Under the pieces are notes generated by a model, which ran no database searches, was not told the origin of the DNA, and saw only the letters and a program-made list of their open reading frames with translations. 51,112 bases of DNA from NCBI GenBank assembly GCA_032718475.1, contig JAUCBJ010001061.1, positions 1 through 51,112 on the forward strand, written 5' to 3'. This stretch comes from Nemertoderma westbladi. Its lineage: Eukaryota > Xenacoelomorpha > Nemertodermatida > Nemertodermatidae. The number at the start of each line of letters is the position of its first letter. Within the stretch, counting starts at the first letter, position 1. The position numbers and the translations under genes are program-made. Positions 24,920-41,755 of the stretch are shown here, one piece after another.

Positions 24920-25802
24920 CGGTTCAAAATAAGACAATAATGTATGTTCAATATCAATAGACTACACAGTGTATAGTAGAGAGCCAGCAAGCTGGCTGGA
25001 AGGAGCCCGGGGGAAGAATCCTAGCCAAGACTATTACAAATGAACGCTGAAAGCTGGAAATCAAGCTGGAAATCGATCGGATTATATATAAATCACTGTT
25101 TAGTTCACGAGGGGAGTCCCCAGCATTTAACTCATGAAAACACTATGTCAGTCAGCAGCAGTAAGAAAACTAAACATTTGTCTAAAATCTATAAGGTTTC
25201 TCACTGCTGTGTTAGGTGGTAGGCCAGCTCCAGCTGATTGAATTATAAGCACTGGGCCGTTCAAATGTACTATAGGTTGATGATAATGAATGAGGAGGGA
25301 CCCAACCTGTTTGTCTATGAACGGTCTCCTTATAACCACTTGCTGGCCTTTCTAGTTAATTAATAGGGCTGCCTTTGATGTATTCTATTCTAATGGGTCA
25401 GACCGGCCCTCCAATAATACTCATAAAGCCAACTCACTATTCCATTGCCACAACTGTCAATGAATGTCTAAATACATATAATTTTGCGACAAAATAATGT
25501 CAAAAAACGAAATATATCGAATACCACATATACAGTAAAAATCGATCTGAAATTTTGTAACGCGATTATGAACCACAAAAGCAATGTACTTGAAACATTT
25601 CATCAAAAACGCCAGGTAGGAAGTGTGCTTGAACCTGGATTATTATCAGTGAGTGAGTAAGTCGTCAGTCAGTGTTATATCACCTGAGATTTAACAGTAA
25701 GTAAGTATCCCGCTGTAGAGCGGGCTCCTAACTATACGCCCATAAAATGCTTTCAACAGAAATGTCACCTATACCTGTACGTTTACAGTATACTCCCTGT
25801 AG
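24920..25802. other. Intergenic, no gene seen
   Basis: Small direct repeats (AAGCTGGAAATCAAGCTGG; AGTGAGTGAGTAAGTCGTCAG). No ORF with family resemblance. Confidence 0.45.
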
Positions 25803-26342
25803 TACAGGGTGGTAAAAAAAAACTGTACCCATGCAAAGTGCTATAAAAACTTTAATTTATATCAAAACACATCGAAATTTTGTAGTCGGACATCTGAATA
25901 GTTTTGAACACTAAATATCAATCTATAGACGATTTAATCAAATGTCTGTCTGGCTGTTTGTCCGTTTGACTTAGGGTTTAGACAAAACCCACACGAATAG
26001 CAGGTTTTCAACTAAAACCCAGCCCGATTCGAGGTAAAAATTAAATTGAATACTGCCGCGCACATTCTCAATATCATCAATACCGGTTACCATAACAATA
26101 ACCATTAGAATTGCAAGCGGTAGGCCTACTGTAAAATTGCTTTGAAAGAACACCAATAACATTAATTAAATTTATTGTTGGTATGGAAACTACCTTTATT
26201 CCAATGCCTCCGACACCTGACCAGAAAGCTTTTGCTGTGGAAATTTACTTATAAACGCGTTCATATAGAATTACCAGATCGCAGTACCAGAACAAGTTTA
26301 ATTGTCGAACTATTAATATTCCATGTAAGCAACAATAAATTG

Positions 26343-26880
26343 GTGGGTTGAGAAGTTTCGAAAACATGGAAGTGTCTTAAAACTGAATTCTAAGTCTAAG
26401 TCTATCCACCGACAAACACAATCAGGGCGAAAATTAATACGGACTCCCGAGGTAATTTCTCAGGTAAACGAATATATTTAGTCGAACCCCAAGTTGTCAA
26501 CACGTCGTCGCAGCCAACAGCTTGGATTAAAACGTGGTACGATCCCAAATGTTTTCCATAAAGATCTTAAACTTTACCCTTACCGCATTTAGATCAAACA
26601 CGCGTTGGGAGAATCTGATAAAACTAAACGAGTTGAGATGGCCAAATGGTTTGTCGCCAAGTCTAAACATTGTCCAGACTTTCTGAATGATGTCTGGTTT
26701 TCTGATGTGGATCACTTTCAGCTTAGTGGCCAGTCAACTCTAAGAACTGTATTTTCTGGGGTAGCCAGAAAGCAGACGAGGTGTTGGAGAGGCCACTTTC
26801 ACGCTCAGAAGTGTACGGCTTGGGCAGCAATTAGCCGACATGGCTTGATAAGGGCCGTTTTGGTTTGAGGATGGTAAAAG
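26343..26880 (+). pseudogene. Tc1/mariner-family transposase remnant
   Basis: Reading across frames: RFEKHGSVLK, a Ser/Arg linker, RTPEVISQVNEYI, STRRRSQQLGLKRGTIPNV, HKDLKLYPYR (the HxDLKxxPYK motif after the DNA-binding helices), then ORF 26605-26868 with FLNDVWFSDVDHFQLSGQST and TAWAAISRHGLI. The SDExHFxL catalytic motif has Val-Asp in place of Glu-Ala (SDVDHF). The final catalytic Asp/Glu region is lost after 26880. Stops and frameshifts are present, so it is inactive. Confidence 0.8.
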
Positions 26881-27236
26881 TACTGGGTTAGAATGAGAGT
26901 AGTCTTCAAGGAACGTCAATGGTTTCAGCAAGATGGTGGGTGCTATGCAAGATGGTGCCTGCTATTCGTATGGGTTTTATCTAAACCCTGAGTCATAGCA
27001 ACCTGTTGATATGGCAACTGATAATAAACAATTAACCTTTTTTTATCACGAGTGGCCCCATGGTGATTCATACAAAAGATACGATACCTTGAATTGAGAT
27101 ACTTGATTAAGATACCTTGAAACGGACAGACAGACAGACAGACATATGATGAAATATGCTCTATAGATTGATATTTAGTGTTCGAAACTATTCATATGTC
27201 CGACTACAAACTTTCGATGTGTTTTGATATAAATTA

Positions 27237-27969
27237 TAATTATTTACATCATTGTGTGTAAAGTAGCACTTTGCAGCGTTATGACCCGAGTTTATTTATG
27301 TACCGAGCGAGCGCAGCGAGGGAGGTTTATATAAATAAACAAGGGTCTTTAACGCTGAAAAGTGACCTTTGCAAGCAATGATGTATGTAATTTTGTTACA
27401 TTATGTCAACTTATCAGCGTTCGGTATGTGAAGAAAGGATTTTATGGATGCTCATTTATACATTTTAATCATGTACTATATCGAATATAAGTGAAATTTA
27501 TTAACAGGCACACTGGTATACAGTATTAATTATACATTTAAATCTAATTAAAGTTTATTGGAAGTTATCTCCTGCTTGGATGTGATAAATCATTAATCCG
27601 TCTTGACTTTAGTCGACTGAAGCAAACTTATTCACCGTCTGTATACGTTCAGTTTTACTGAACACTGTCGTCACTTTCTTTGGTTAATTTAGTGTCTTCT
27701 ATTGGACGTTTTGCCATAATGGATTACAGTACACGTTAAACAATTATTTACATCCAGTAGCTAGTCCCGTCACTGCAAACTGGATAATAAAGCAGCACTC
27801 ATTAACATAAATGGAAATAATACATTCTGGAATACGGTAATTGAAGTTGTTTCCATGTCATTGATTACTTTGCAGCGTTCCGTCCTATAGGCCGCAACGC
27901 TGCAAAGTAGTACTTTGCAGCGTTACGAGTAATTCACCAGAACGCTGTTAAGTTGACATAATGTAACAA
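27237..27969. mobile_element. 733-bp palindrome-rich insertion inside the Tc1/mariner right TIR
   Basis: The host TIR breaks after AAATTA (27236) and resumes with AAGTTTTTATAGC at 27970. Inside are two nested fold-back units: 27243-27295 with 27330-27392 (arms around GAGCGAGCGCAGCGAGGGAG), and 27395-27430 with 27935-27968 (GTTACATTATGTCAACTTA in inverted copies). AAAGTAGCACTTTGCAGCGT-type words recur near 27260, 27905 and, diverged, 29190. Confidence 0.7.
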
Positions 27970-28019
27970 AAGTTTTTATAGCACTTTACATGGGTACAGG
28001 TTTTTTTGACCACCCTGTA

Positions 28020-29378
28020 GTGCTGTAGTATACGCAGATACATACAACTTCACTTCAAGTGTTGTTCGCGCAATAATGTGTTACAGTATAATGTTTAGAG
28101 TTCAAAAATAGTTTAAAGGAAATAGGTTATCGATTCTCCATTGCCATTTATTGCCATTGTTCACGAGAAGGCAAGGATATATTTAATGTGCTAACCCATT
28201 CATTGTAAGGGGGAGGGGGGGGGGGGACTAATTGTCTAACTTGATTTTGTAGACTTGACTTCTTGATTTTGTTTATACGAAACGATTGAATTATATACAG
28301 TATTACCAGCTTTCGTTTAACCTCTTCACCGGTAGACTGGTAGCGTATAGTACTGTATAATAATATTTAAATTATCCAACTGTTATATGAACTTTAAGTC
28401 TACTTTATATTCATATTGTGTTTGTATGTGAAAGAGCCGAATATTATTTATTACCAATACTGTATGTAGAGAGAGGTGAGCTACCGGTTCCGTTAGTCTG
28501 ATAATCAGATACAGTATATACCGATACTTGCCTAAAAACTCTGCCCTACCGGACCTAAAATTAAAAATCTTTGTAATCAGGACTGCTACGCGTAGTTTCA
28601 AAATACCTACGCGCAGTTCCATAACACCTTCGCGTTGTTGTTAAAAAGGCAGTAAGTCTGGCCCTATCTTTAAATGACCACAGGCATGGAAATTACAAAC
28701 TACGCGTACTGTAGCTACGCGTACAGGGAAATGCTGCGCCAATGTGTTCGGCCTACATTTTTCAATAAGGCACAAAGTACCTTGTAAATAAATAACAATA
28801 ATAGTATAAATTACCTCCGGTAGCATTATTTATTTTATAATCGCATAATAAGTAAATGTAGACTTCAAATAATGATCTTCGCACCTACCAACTGGTAAAA
28901 TAAAAAAACTGCACATAACAAACCCAAATAGCGAAACGAACGTGGAATGTTTAAGGAAAGTTATATTATTACATATAGGACGAATTGACAAATAAAACTT
29001 ATACTGTACGACAAGTAAATCAATAGCTAGTATTCGTTTATTACTGAATAAATATGACAAATTTGTTGATTTCCCTGGTAAATAATGGCTGTTGTGAATT
29101 ATACCTTAATTTTCTTTTTACGGTTGAAATCCACTTGTAAATGTAATTATTGACGTAAAATATAATATTTAAATACTGTACGTGTGTATAAAGTAGCACT
29201 TTACAGGATGCTGATCCGTGTGGTTTTGTAGATGGACAGATGTAGTGAGCGAGTGCGAGAGAAAGTAATATATACAAAAATGTAATTAGTTAGGGTGATA
29301 ATTACATTTATTGACATGATTAAGAGATTTTAGACCGGAGCTGGGAGATTCAGTTTTTATCAAAGTTCATTGCGAAAT
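28020..29378. other. Intergenic, no gene seen
   Basis: A G-run at about 28210-28226. CTACGCGTAG-type words are clustered at 28588-28720. 29187-29270 resembles the palindrome-rich insertion at 27237 (AAAGTAGCACTTTACAG and GTGAGCGAGTGCGAG). ORFs are short and AT-driven. Confidence 0.45.
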
Positions 29379-29434
29379 AAAGTATCTATAAAGTATCTAT
29401 AAAGTATCTATAAAGTATCTATAAAGTATCTATC
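29379..29434. repeat. 11-bp tandem repeat (AAAGTATCTAT)
   Basis: Five perfect head-to-tail copies. Confidence 0.9.
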
Positions 29435-29559
29435 AACGATCAATAACATTTACCTGTCATTGCAATGTTAGACATATTGTGCATTAAAATAATAAACATC
29501 AATTAGCTCTAAGTCAGCGGAGAAAAAATATTAAAATATTTCACCGGCGGTAGAACTAA

Positions 29560-30312
29560 GGTGGTGATTTTGGGCCGCATCGTTCTATTTACATAGGTTC
29601 ATTGAGTTTTTGCTTTCCAGTTTTCCGCAAATATGAAAAGCAAAAAAGGTTTTTATTAGTTTTTGTTTTCTCAATAAAAAAAATCCAAAGCAAAAAGTTT
29701 ATTATTAGTTTTTGCATTCACGTTTTCAGAATTGTAGGAAAAACTAGTCTATAGTACCGATACTGCTGTAGGACAGCATGCAGATCAGATATCACTTTTT
29801 GATATCCGGCAGACTTTTACAAGAGATTAAACTCTACATCTTGCAATTTTATTTCATAAAAATAATAACATAAAATATCCGATGGAATTGCCGGAAACCA
29901 GGCTGGATCTCTGGCTGTGTCGGGTATATGTATTGGTCGGATTACAGGGGTGTGTAGGATATCTGTATTGGTCGGATATCGAACGGATATCTGGATGGTT
30001 GGGATATCCGGCTCGGTCGGATATATGGCCGGATAATTTCATCAAGGAATTTATACTGTATTATTATTTTTAAGATATAAAAATATAAGTTGTAAAGTTG
30101 AATACCCGGTAAACGTCTGCCGGGAATCCGATATCAAAAAGTGCTATCCGATGTCTCTACGTACATGCTGTCCTACACGTCAGTAAGTACCGTAAACTAG
30201 TTTTACTGAAAAGGAGAAAGCAATAACTAATAATAAACATTTTGCTTTTCATTTGCGGAAAACTGGAGAGCAAAACCTAGATGAAAGAACGAAGTGGCCC
30301 AAAATCACCACC
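29560..30312. mobile_element. 753-bp fold-back element with ~200-bp inverted arms
   Basis: Left end GGTGGTGATTTTGGGCC and right end GGCCCAAAATCACCACC are perfect inverses. The arms continue inward for more than 200 bp (CCAGTTTTCCGCAAAT, AAAACTAGT, GTAGGACAGCATG, CACTTTTTGATATC, CGGCAGAC). The left arm holds an extra internal duplication of the AAAGCAAAAA...TTATTAGTTTTTG block. The 250-bp centre is rich in GGATAT(C) words. No ORF for a transposase. The CATAGAAC array starts exactly at its right end. Confidence 0.85.
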
Positions 30313-30532
30313 ACATAGAACACATAGAACGCATAGAACCCATAGAACGCATAGAACCCATAGAACGCATAGAACCCATAGAACGCATAGAACCCATAGA
30401 ACGCATAGAACCCATAGAACGCATAGAACCCATAGAACGCATATAACCCATAGAACGCATAGAACCCATAGAACGCATAGAACACATAGAACCCATAGAA
30501 CGCATAGAACCCATAGAACGCATAGAACCCCA
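30313..30532. repeat. 18-bp minisatellite of two 9-bp halves (CATAGAACG/CATAGAACC)
   Basis: About 12 copies of alternating CGCATAGAAC and CCATAGAA halves, with a few variants (ACACATAG, CGCATATAAC). It abuts the right terminus of the 29560 fold-back element. Confidence 0.95.
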
Positions 30533-30624
30533 TGTTTTATTACTTAATTGTGAACCCATCAATGTAATACTGCATTGACTAGGAACCACATATTATTATA
30601 GGGAACTCAAGTGTTTTATATTGT

Positions 30625-31086
30625 ATTAATATCTCGAGGGCACAAAGTCTCGCGTGTATTAATGTCTCGCAGGCAATAATATCTCGAGGGCACAAAGTCT
30701 CACGTGTATTAATGTCTCGCAGGCAATAATATCTCGAGGGCACAACGTCTCGCGTGTATTAATGTCTCGCAGGCAATAATATCTCGAGGGCACAAAGTCT
30801 CGCGTGTATTAATGTCTCGCAGGCAATAATATCTCGAGGGCACAAAGTCTCGCGTGTATTAATGTCTCGCAGGCAATAATATCTCGAGGGCACAAAGTCT
30901 CGCGTGTATTAATGTCTCGCAGGCAATAATATCTCGAGGGCACAAAGTCTCGCGTGTATTAATGTCTCGCAGGCAATAATATCTCGAGGGCACAAAGTCT
31001 CGCGTGTATTAATGTCTCGCAGGCAATAATATCTCGAGGGCACAAAGTCTCGCGTGTATTAATGTCTCGCGGTCGATAATGTCTCG
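30625..31086. repeat. 50-bp satellite array
   Basis: About nine copies of a 50-bp unit (ATCTCGAGGGCACAAAGTCT, CGCGTGTATTAATGTCTCGC, AGGCAATAAT), nearly identical, with single variants (AACGTCT; CACGTG). Each unit has several TCTCG words; the last unit drifts to GTCTCGCGACC. Confidence 0.95.
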
Positions 31087-31756
31087 CGACCCTAATGTCC
31101 CAAGACAAAAAGTGAGTTCGTGTTAAATGTGTCAAAGGTCTTCTATGAGACGCTCCAGAGTGATTGTGATTGGTTAGATTTCTGATTATCTTATTGGTTA
31201 GTTTAATCGCCATCCTTCATTTTAAATTCGCACTCCGACGATGGAGTTCTCTCAACTGCCACTCACTTACAGACTGAACCAAACGATCAGCTGGCCCGGA
31301 CCCAATCAACTGTTACAAATATTAACGAATAGTTATAACTAACCGGTTGATCTTTACAGTATTTAAACGGCTACAACTGCAGCCCCACTAAAATATTATT
31401 AAGAAGCAAAAAATACATATAATAATATACGAAAAATAGACTGCTAACAGAGAAGGCCCGACGTAATCAATACGTTGGAATAGTAATTAATTAATTACGA
31501 TTAGTTTACACATAAAACATCAGCACAATCATATTCAAAACACCAAAACCGCGAATAAATAGTATAAAATGGTAGTTAGTGGGACGACTAGAGCTGAACA
31601 TTAAATTATTAAATGAACCGAGGCAAAAATAATTGCGACAATATTGGGACCCAAAAGAAGTAACCCGAGCCTATATTGGTATAGGTTCAGGTAGACTCGT
31701 CACCCTGCAGTTCGGGGTGGACTGCGAAATGTCAGCCAAGATGGTAACGTGTAGGC
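31087..31756. other. Distal 3' flank of ICA1, no gene seen
   Basis: AT-rich. Nothing coding is recognised; it may hold the 3' end of the ICA1 transcript on the minus strand. Confidence 0.4.
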
Positions 31757-32146
31757 CTAGCATTGTCGGCCCAACCGCGTCGGCCCACCGTGTCGGCCCA
31801 ACCGTGTCGGCCCACCGTGTCGGCCCACCGTGTCGGCCCACCGTGTCGGCCCAACCGTGTCGGCCCACCGCGTCGGCCCAACCGCGTCGGCCCACCGTGT
31901 CGGCCCACCGTGTCGGCCCACCGTGTCGGCCCACCGTGTCGGCCCACCGTGTCGGCCCACCGTGTCGGCCCAACCGTGTCGGCCCACCGCGTCGGCCCAA
32001 CCGTGTCGGCCCAACCGTGTCGGCCCAACCGTGTCGGCCCACCGTGTCGGCCCAACCGTGTCGGCCCAACCGTGTCGGCCCAACCGTGTCGGCCCACCGT
32101 GTCGGCCCAACCGTGTCGGCCCAACCGTGTCGGCCCATCATCCCGC
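31757..32146. repeat. 12/13-bp GC-rich minisatellite (ACCGTGTCGGCCC)
   Basis: About 30 units of CCGTGTCGGCCCA or CCAACCGTGTCGGCC, mixing 12- and 13-bp forms, with occasional CGCGTCGG. It starts a few bases beyond the ICA1 stop codon (32150) on the minus strand, so it is probably in the ICA1 3' UTR. Because unit length varies, several frames stay open by chance; those ORFs are not genes. Confidence 0.95.
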
Positions 32147-32149
32147 CCC

Positions 32150-38004
<5,855 letters not shown>

Positions 38005-38401
38005 TCTGTCTGACTGTTGTCAGTTTGTGCGTAGTACCGGTACCCAAGGCCTGCCTACTGGCTAGGCTACTGATCAAGGCTGGCCTAGTACGAGAGTAGG
38101 CTACTGCAGTGTTTACAGCGCCATTAATAAAATACACATTATTTACAACATAAAAAAGACACATACAATACAATTTAAATAAATATACGATTATGAACTC
38201 AGAGCTATACTGCAAATACTGTAACACGACGAAAACTGGAAAATTAGTCGCTTATGTACTGATGTATATACAATACACTATATAGTATATACCGACTCCA
38301 TCACCAGTACGTTTTCTATCTCGTCTATAAAAAACATAATCCGGTAGGCCTATTGATACTCCGGTACTGCGTAGGTTTCATACTCATATAAACCACCTGG
38401 C
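38005..38401. promoter_or_regulatory. 5' flank of ICA1
   Basis: DNA upstream of the ICA1 start with GCCTA/TAGGCCT words. The promoter is inferred from position only. The fold-back element at 38408 lies about 400 bp upstream of the start codon. Confidence 0.35.
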
Positions 38402-38407
38402 TTGCTG

Positions 38408-38826
38408 TATGGGGCGCCGTTCTGGTCAAATGCACATGTCATTCTCGCAGCGAGATGTCATTCTCGCAGCGAGATGTCATTCTCGCAGCGAGATGTTATT
38501 CTCGCATCGAGATGTCATTCTCGCAGCGAGATGTCATTCTCGCTGCGAGATGTCATTCTCGCTGCGAGATGTCATTCTCGCTGCGAGATGTCATTCTCGC
38601 TGCGAGATGTCATTCTCGCAGCGAGATGTTATTCTCGCAGCGAGATGTCATTCTCGCAGCGAGATGTCATTCTCGCAGCGAGATGTCATTCTCGCAGCGA
38701 GATGTCATTCTCGCAGCGAGAACACATTCTCGGTGCGAGAAGTCAATCTCGCTGCGAGAATGTATTCTCGCAACGAGATTCTCGCAGCGAGAATGCATGT
38801 GCATTTGACCAGAACGGCGCCCCATA
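38408..38826. mobile_element. 419-bp fold-back element made of a 19-bp palindromic array, with 6-bp target duplication TTGCTG
   Basis: Ends TATGGGGCGCCGTTCTGGTC and GACCAGAACGGCGCCCCATA are perfect inverses and extend over about 30 bp (into AAATGCACATG). TTGCTG flanks both sides (38402-38407, 38827-38832). The interior is about 18 copies of CATTCTCGCAGCGAGATGT, in which TCTCGCAGCGAGA is itself nearly palindromic; a block of units carries TCTCGCTGCGAGA, the inverse. The last units drift. Frames across the array stay open because 19 bp is not a multiple of three; these are not genes. Confidence 0.88.
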
Positions 38827-38832
38827 TTGCTG

Positions 38833-39249
38833 GCTTAGCATATTGAACGCATCCCGAGTTATTGATTCGATTTTTCGAATATCGTACCAAGAGCCGCGCA
38901 GGGCCAGTCTACAGTATTAACATTTATTTCTTAAGATCTCTGATAAAAATAACTCTTAAAAATAGCATCACTAAAAGTATATCATCACTAAAAATCAAAA
39001 TGTATGGTACATAAAAAAATTGATTTCCAGCGTTTCCTTAAACCCGCCATTTCGACCGTTTCCTTGTGTTTTTACAAAATCACACCCCGCCATTCGATTC
39101 AGGGCACCTTGTTACCCCTTATTCAATTGTTTCTAGCCCGACAATTTTTCCGCGCATCAGCCCTATTGTAAATTATTGTCTATATCAAAGTTTTTAGTAA
39201 AAATTACCTGTACAGGTATAACAAGTATTGCCCATTTGCTTGTTTTATG
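38833..39249. other. Intergenic, no gene seen
   Basis: AT-rich DNA without recognised motifs. Confidence 0.4.
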
Positions 39250-40213
39250 ATAAATGTACTTCTACTACTACTACTAGGTCGAGCGAACTCGGACAGTGGA
39301 AATGAGATCTTATACAAAATACTAGTACTAGGTCGAGCGAGCTCGGACAGTGGAAATGAGATCCTTCCAGGCTTCCCGATTCTCCATAGTTGTCGCAATT
39401 TCGTTTCTCCCAAGTTCAGTATCCCTTTCAAGTTGATATATATATGTTATGGCAGGTCGTCCACGACTACGCTTTCCATGAGTTGGTTGCCAGAGAAGTA
39501 GATCTGGTATGACCTCGTCTTTACTTCGCCAGCAGTGCCCACTGAATCTTAATCTGCGTTCACGGAGGGTGGTTGATACAGGTGGTATTGTACCATAAAG
39601 CTCGGCGTTTGTCATGTGTTGTCTCCAGCTGATGTTTAGGGCTTCCCTTAGTAGTCTTGTGTAGCAACCATCAATTCGTTGTTCAAGTGATTTAGTCAGT
39701 GTCCAGGTCTCACCCCCATATAAAAATACACTTTCCACTGTGGCTCGAAAGAACTTAGTCTTCAGGTGCCTGGAGAGATCTGATTTCCAGATGGCATCCA
39801 TTTTTGATAGAGCTACCCAAGCCTTTGCTTTCCTAACTTCTATGTCCTTTTTGCTACTCTCTATCCATGATCCAAGGTACTGGAAGTCATCGACCTTCCT
39901 TAGTTGATTATTATCAATGGTTGTCAAGTTTCCATCAACATTAAAGGTCATGAATTTGGTCTTGGTAGCATTTATATGCAATCCAACCTCCTTAGCAGCC
40001 CTCTCCACTTTATTTAGTAGAAGCTGTGCATCTGCTAGCGTATTAGAGAGCAGGGCGATGTCATCCGCAAAGTCGGTGTCTGTGACTGTAGTTGCCGGAT
40101 ATCTACTACTGCGTTCTTGAAGTGTGAATCCCAGATCTTCACCCTTTGTGGCCGTCCTCATTGCGTAATCCAGCACAATTACAAATAGTAATGGTGCTAT
40201 AAATGTACTTGTT
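39250..40213 (-). pseudogene. 5'-truncated LINE (reverse transcriptase C-terminal half)
   Basis: The ORF on the minus strand (stop at 39328) reads TFIAPLLFVIVLDYAMRT, then TDTDFADDIALLS (the DD catalytic box as FADD), FQYLGSWIESS, ATVESVFLYGGETWTLTKS, RERRLRFSGHCWR and LLLWQPTHGKRSRGRP. It is the same general type as the LINE at 1036-2980 but a different family (about 40% similar by eye). The 3' UTR holds a duplicated unit (AGGTCGAGCGAnCTCGGACA) and ends in a (CTA)n tail at about 39260-39276. The start is cut just after the QGD motif, so it is a dead 5' truncation, but the visible reading frame is intact and so rather young. Confidence 0.87.
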
Positions 40214-40628
40214 ACTATAATAATTACACGTACGTGGGGCCTTCGCGCAGCACGAGGCCCAGTTATGGGATACAAATTAAAATTGAGCGACTGTATCACA
40301 AAATCAGTATTTGAGAAATTCACCCACACCGCCAATCAATCAAAGAAAGGGGGACAGTACGTGTTCAGTCCTTTTAATCTACACCCCCCCCCCCCCCCCC
40401 TTGCCACCCACCAATACATAACCGCGACATCTACCACCCACGGAGCGGAAGGGTAGCACGAACTTATTTCCAATCGCACGTTCAATATGCAAAGCCAGGT
40501 GGTTCAAAATTGAACACTGCAAAAAAAGCGACACCCTAACGACGGAACGACATGTTGATTAATGGTACCCCTACGCTAAGGCTCACTCACTTCGTGGCTC
40601 GCCCCACATGTTCTAGAACATATTATAA
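40214..40628. other. Intergenic; C-run and dispersed repeat end
   Basis: A C-run at 40384-40400. 40540-40612 is a copy of the dispersed repeat ending CGTGGCTCGCCCCAC (with TGGTACCCCTACGCTAAGGC). A GTTCTAGAAC palindrome follows. Confidence 0.5.
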
Positions 40629-40936
40629 GTAAAAATTCCGCCATTTTTTTTTTAATAATGCACGTTTGCATTTTATTTACTGTTAATAACTCTGTATTAT
40701 AACTCTGTAAGTTACAACTCTGTAAGTCTGTAAGTTGGTATTCACTGGACCAATTATGATAAAAAAGATGTAGACAAGAAGGTGATCATGACATAATTGT
40801 TTACTAGAACCAGTCAATTTCATCGTGCAACGGATGTAGAAAAAATTGAGTTGGAGGAAGTTGAGCGGCCCACGCAAATACAAGAAGAAAACGTTGAGGC
40901 GAACACCCCGACCTCACCTCAACAGAACAATATATA
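40629..40936 (+). pseudogene. Broken N-terminal copy of the fibrinogen-domain membrane protein gene with its 5' flank
   Basis: The GTGATCATG start context (ATG at 40788) is followed at once by a stop (ACA TAA). A deleted but recognisable coding stretch resumes: IELEEVERPTQIQEENVEAN, then TSPQQN, ending at 40936. It corresponds to residues 1-51 of the gene at 47646 and 1-154 (minus). The flank 40629-40680 matches 495-543 inverted, so the duplication includes upstream DNA. The stop and deletion make it a relic. Confidence 0.82.
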
Positions 40937-41755
40937 AAAATAAAAAATAGCTCTGGGTCTGGCTATTTTTAAATAAAAACAGAAAGGGTGAGCACAGGCC
41001 ATACAGTAGTAGTACCAAGTAACTTTTGGTAAATTTACTACTCATGTAACATTCTTCGCCAAGGTAAATGAGAAGCTGGTGTATGAACAGCAACAAAGAC
41101 AAACGTAGACGTATCACAATTCATATAACAGTATTAAAGACGGCGTCAAAACGCCGTGAAGGAACCGAAGTTAAACCAAACCGAAACTAATATTTTACAG
41201 GCCATTAAGATTAAGCGCTGAATATTTTTTACACTCTAAACCACTTTTACTTTACGTCAATTTCCATTACATTGTCCTCTCTACACATAACCTATTTCGG
41301 TAAAGTTTAAATGAGTATATTCACAATCAAATGAGTCAATTAATTGATAAATTATAAATTAATAGGAGATTAGCAAGTATAATTTCTAGTCTATAATATA
41401 TCTCATATACATAATAATACTACTGCAAAAAAATATATTATTTATTACAGTAACAGAATTGTTCAAAGAAAATGCACAAGATTATGAAAATATAATATAG
41501 CACTTTAACAATTATTAATTCATTGAACACTTAGAAATTGAAGTGAATACTACTATTTATTGTGCCAGTAAAGTTATAATATAATATTATAGTCGTAATT
41601 ACTATTTCACGGCTAAATCAGTAATATGTTGGAGTTCACTTATCTGGTCATTATTGGGTTTAAATTTTAATGCAAATTCTTCTGTAAGCGGGAACATTAA
41701 ATACAATCCCTACTTTGTAGGGACCCGGGATAAAGCAACGTAACAACCTTGTCCC
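40937..41755. other. AT-rich DNA with a GC-rich hairpin at 41140-41157
   Basis: Stem ACGGCGT, loop CAAA, stem ACGCCGT. It lies about 600 bp beyond the stop of the Helitron-type helicase (minus strand) and could be a Helitron 3' hairpin, but no CTRR end follows at the usual distance. Otherwise nothing is seen. Confidence 0.4.

Larger units (their letters stand above)
25805..28017 (+). mobile_element. Tc1/mariner-type element with ~125-bp TIRs and TA target, split by a nested insertion
   Basis: The left end CAGGGTGGTAAAAA...CTGTACCCATGC and about 125 bp inward (AACACTAAATATCAATCTAT) recur inverted at 27150-27236 plus 27970-28017, flanked by TA on both sides (25803, 28018). The right TIR is interrupted at 27237-27969. 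The interior encodes a decayed Tc-type transposase at 26343-26880. GACA microsatellites lie just inside the right TIR. Confidence 0.82.

Noticed and set aside
30281-30589. Repeat-peptide ORFs across the CATAGAAC array
   Set aside because: A minisatellite artefact with no start context or conservation.
30625-31086. CRISPR-like look of regularly spaced repeats (also 34086-34747)
   Set aside because: Unit and 'spacer' are equally repeated (pure tandem arrays), and the genome is eukaryotic.
38402-38920. ORFs of 117-172 codons across the TCTCGCAGCGAGA array
   Set aside because: A 19-bp unit lacking stops gives three open frames; inside a fold-back element with TIRs and target duplication.
40837-40936. 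A functional third fibrinogen-domain gene
   Set aside because: Stop codon two codons after the ATG, internal deletion, and no transmembrane or ectodomain sequence follows.
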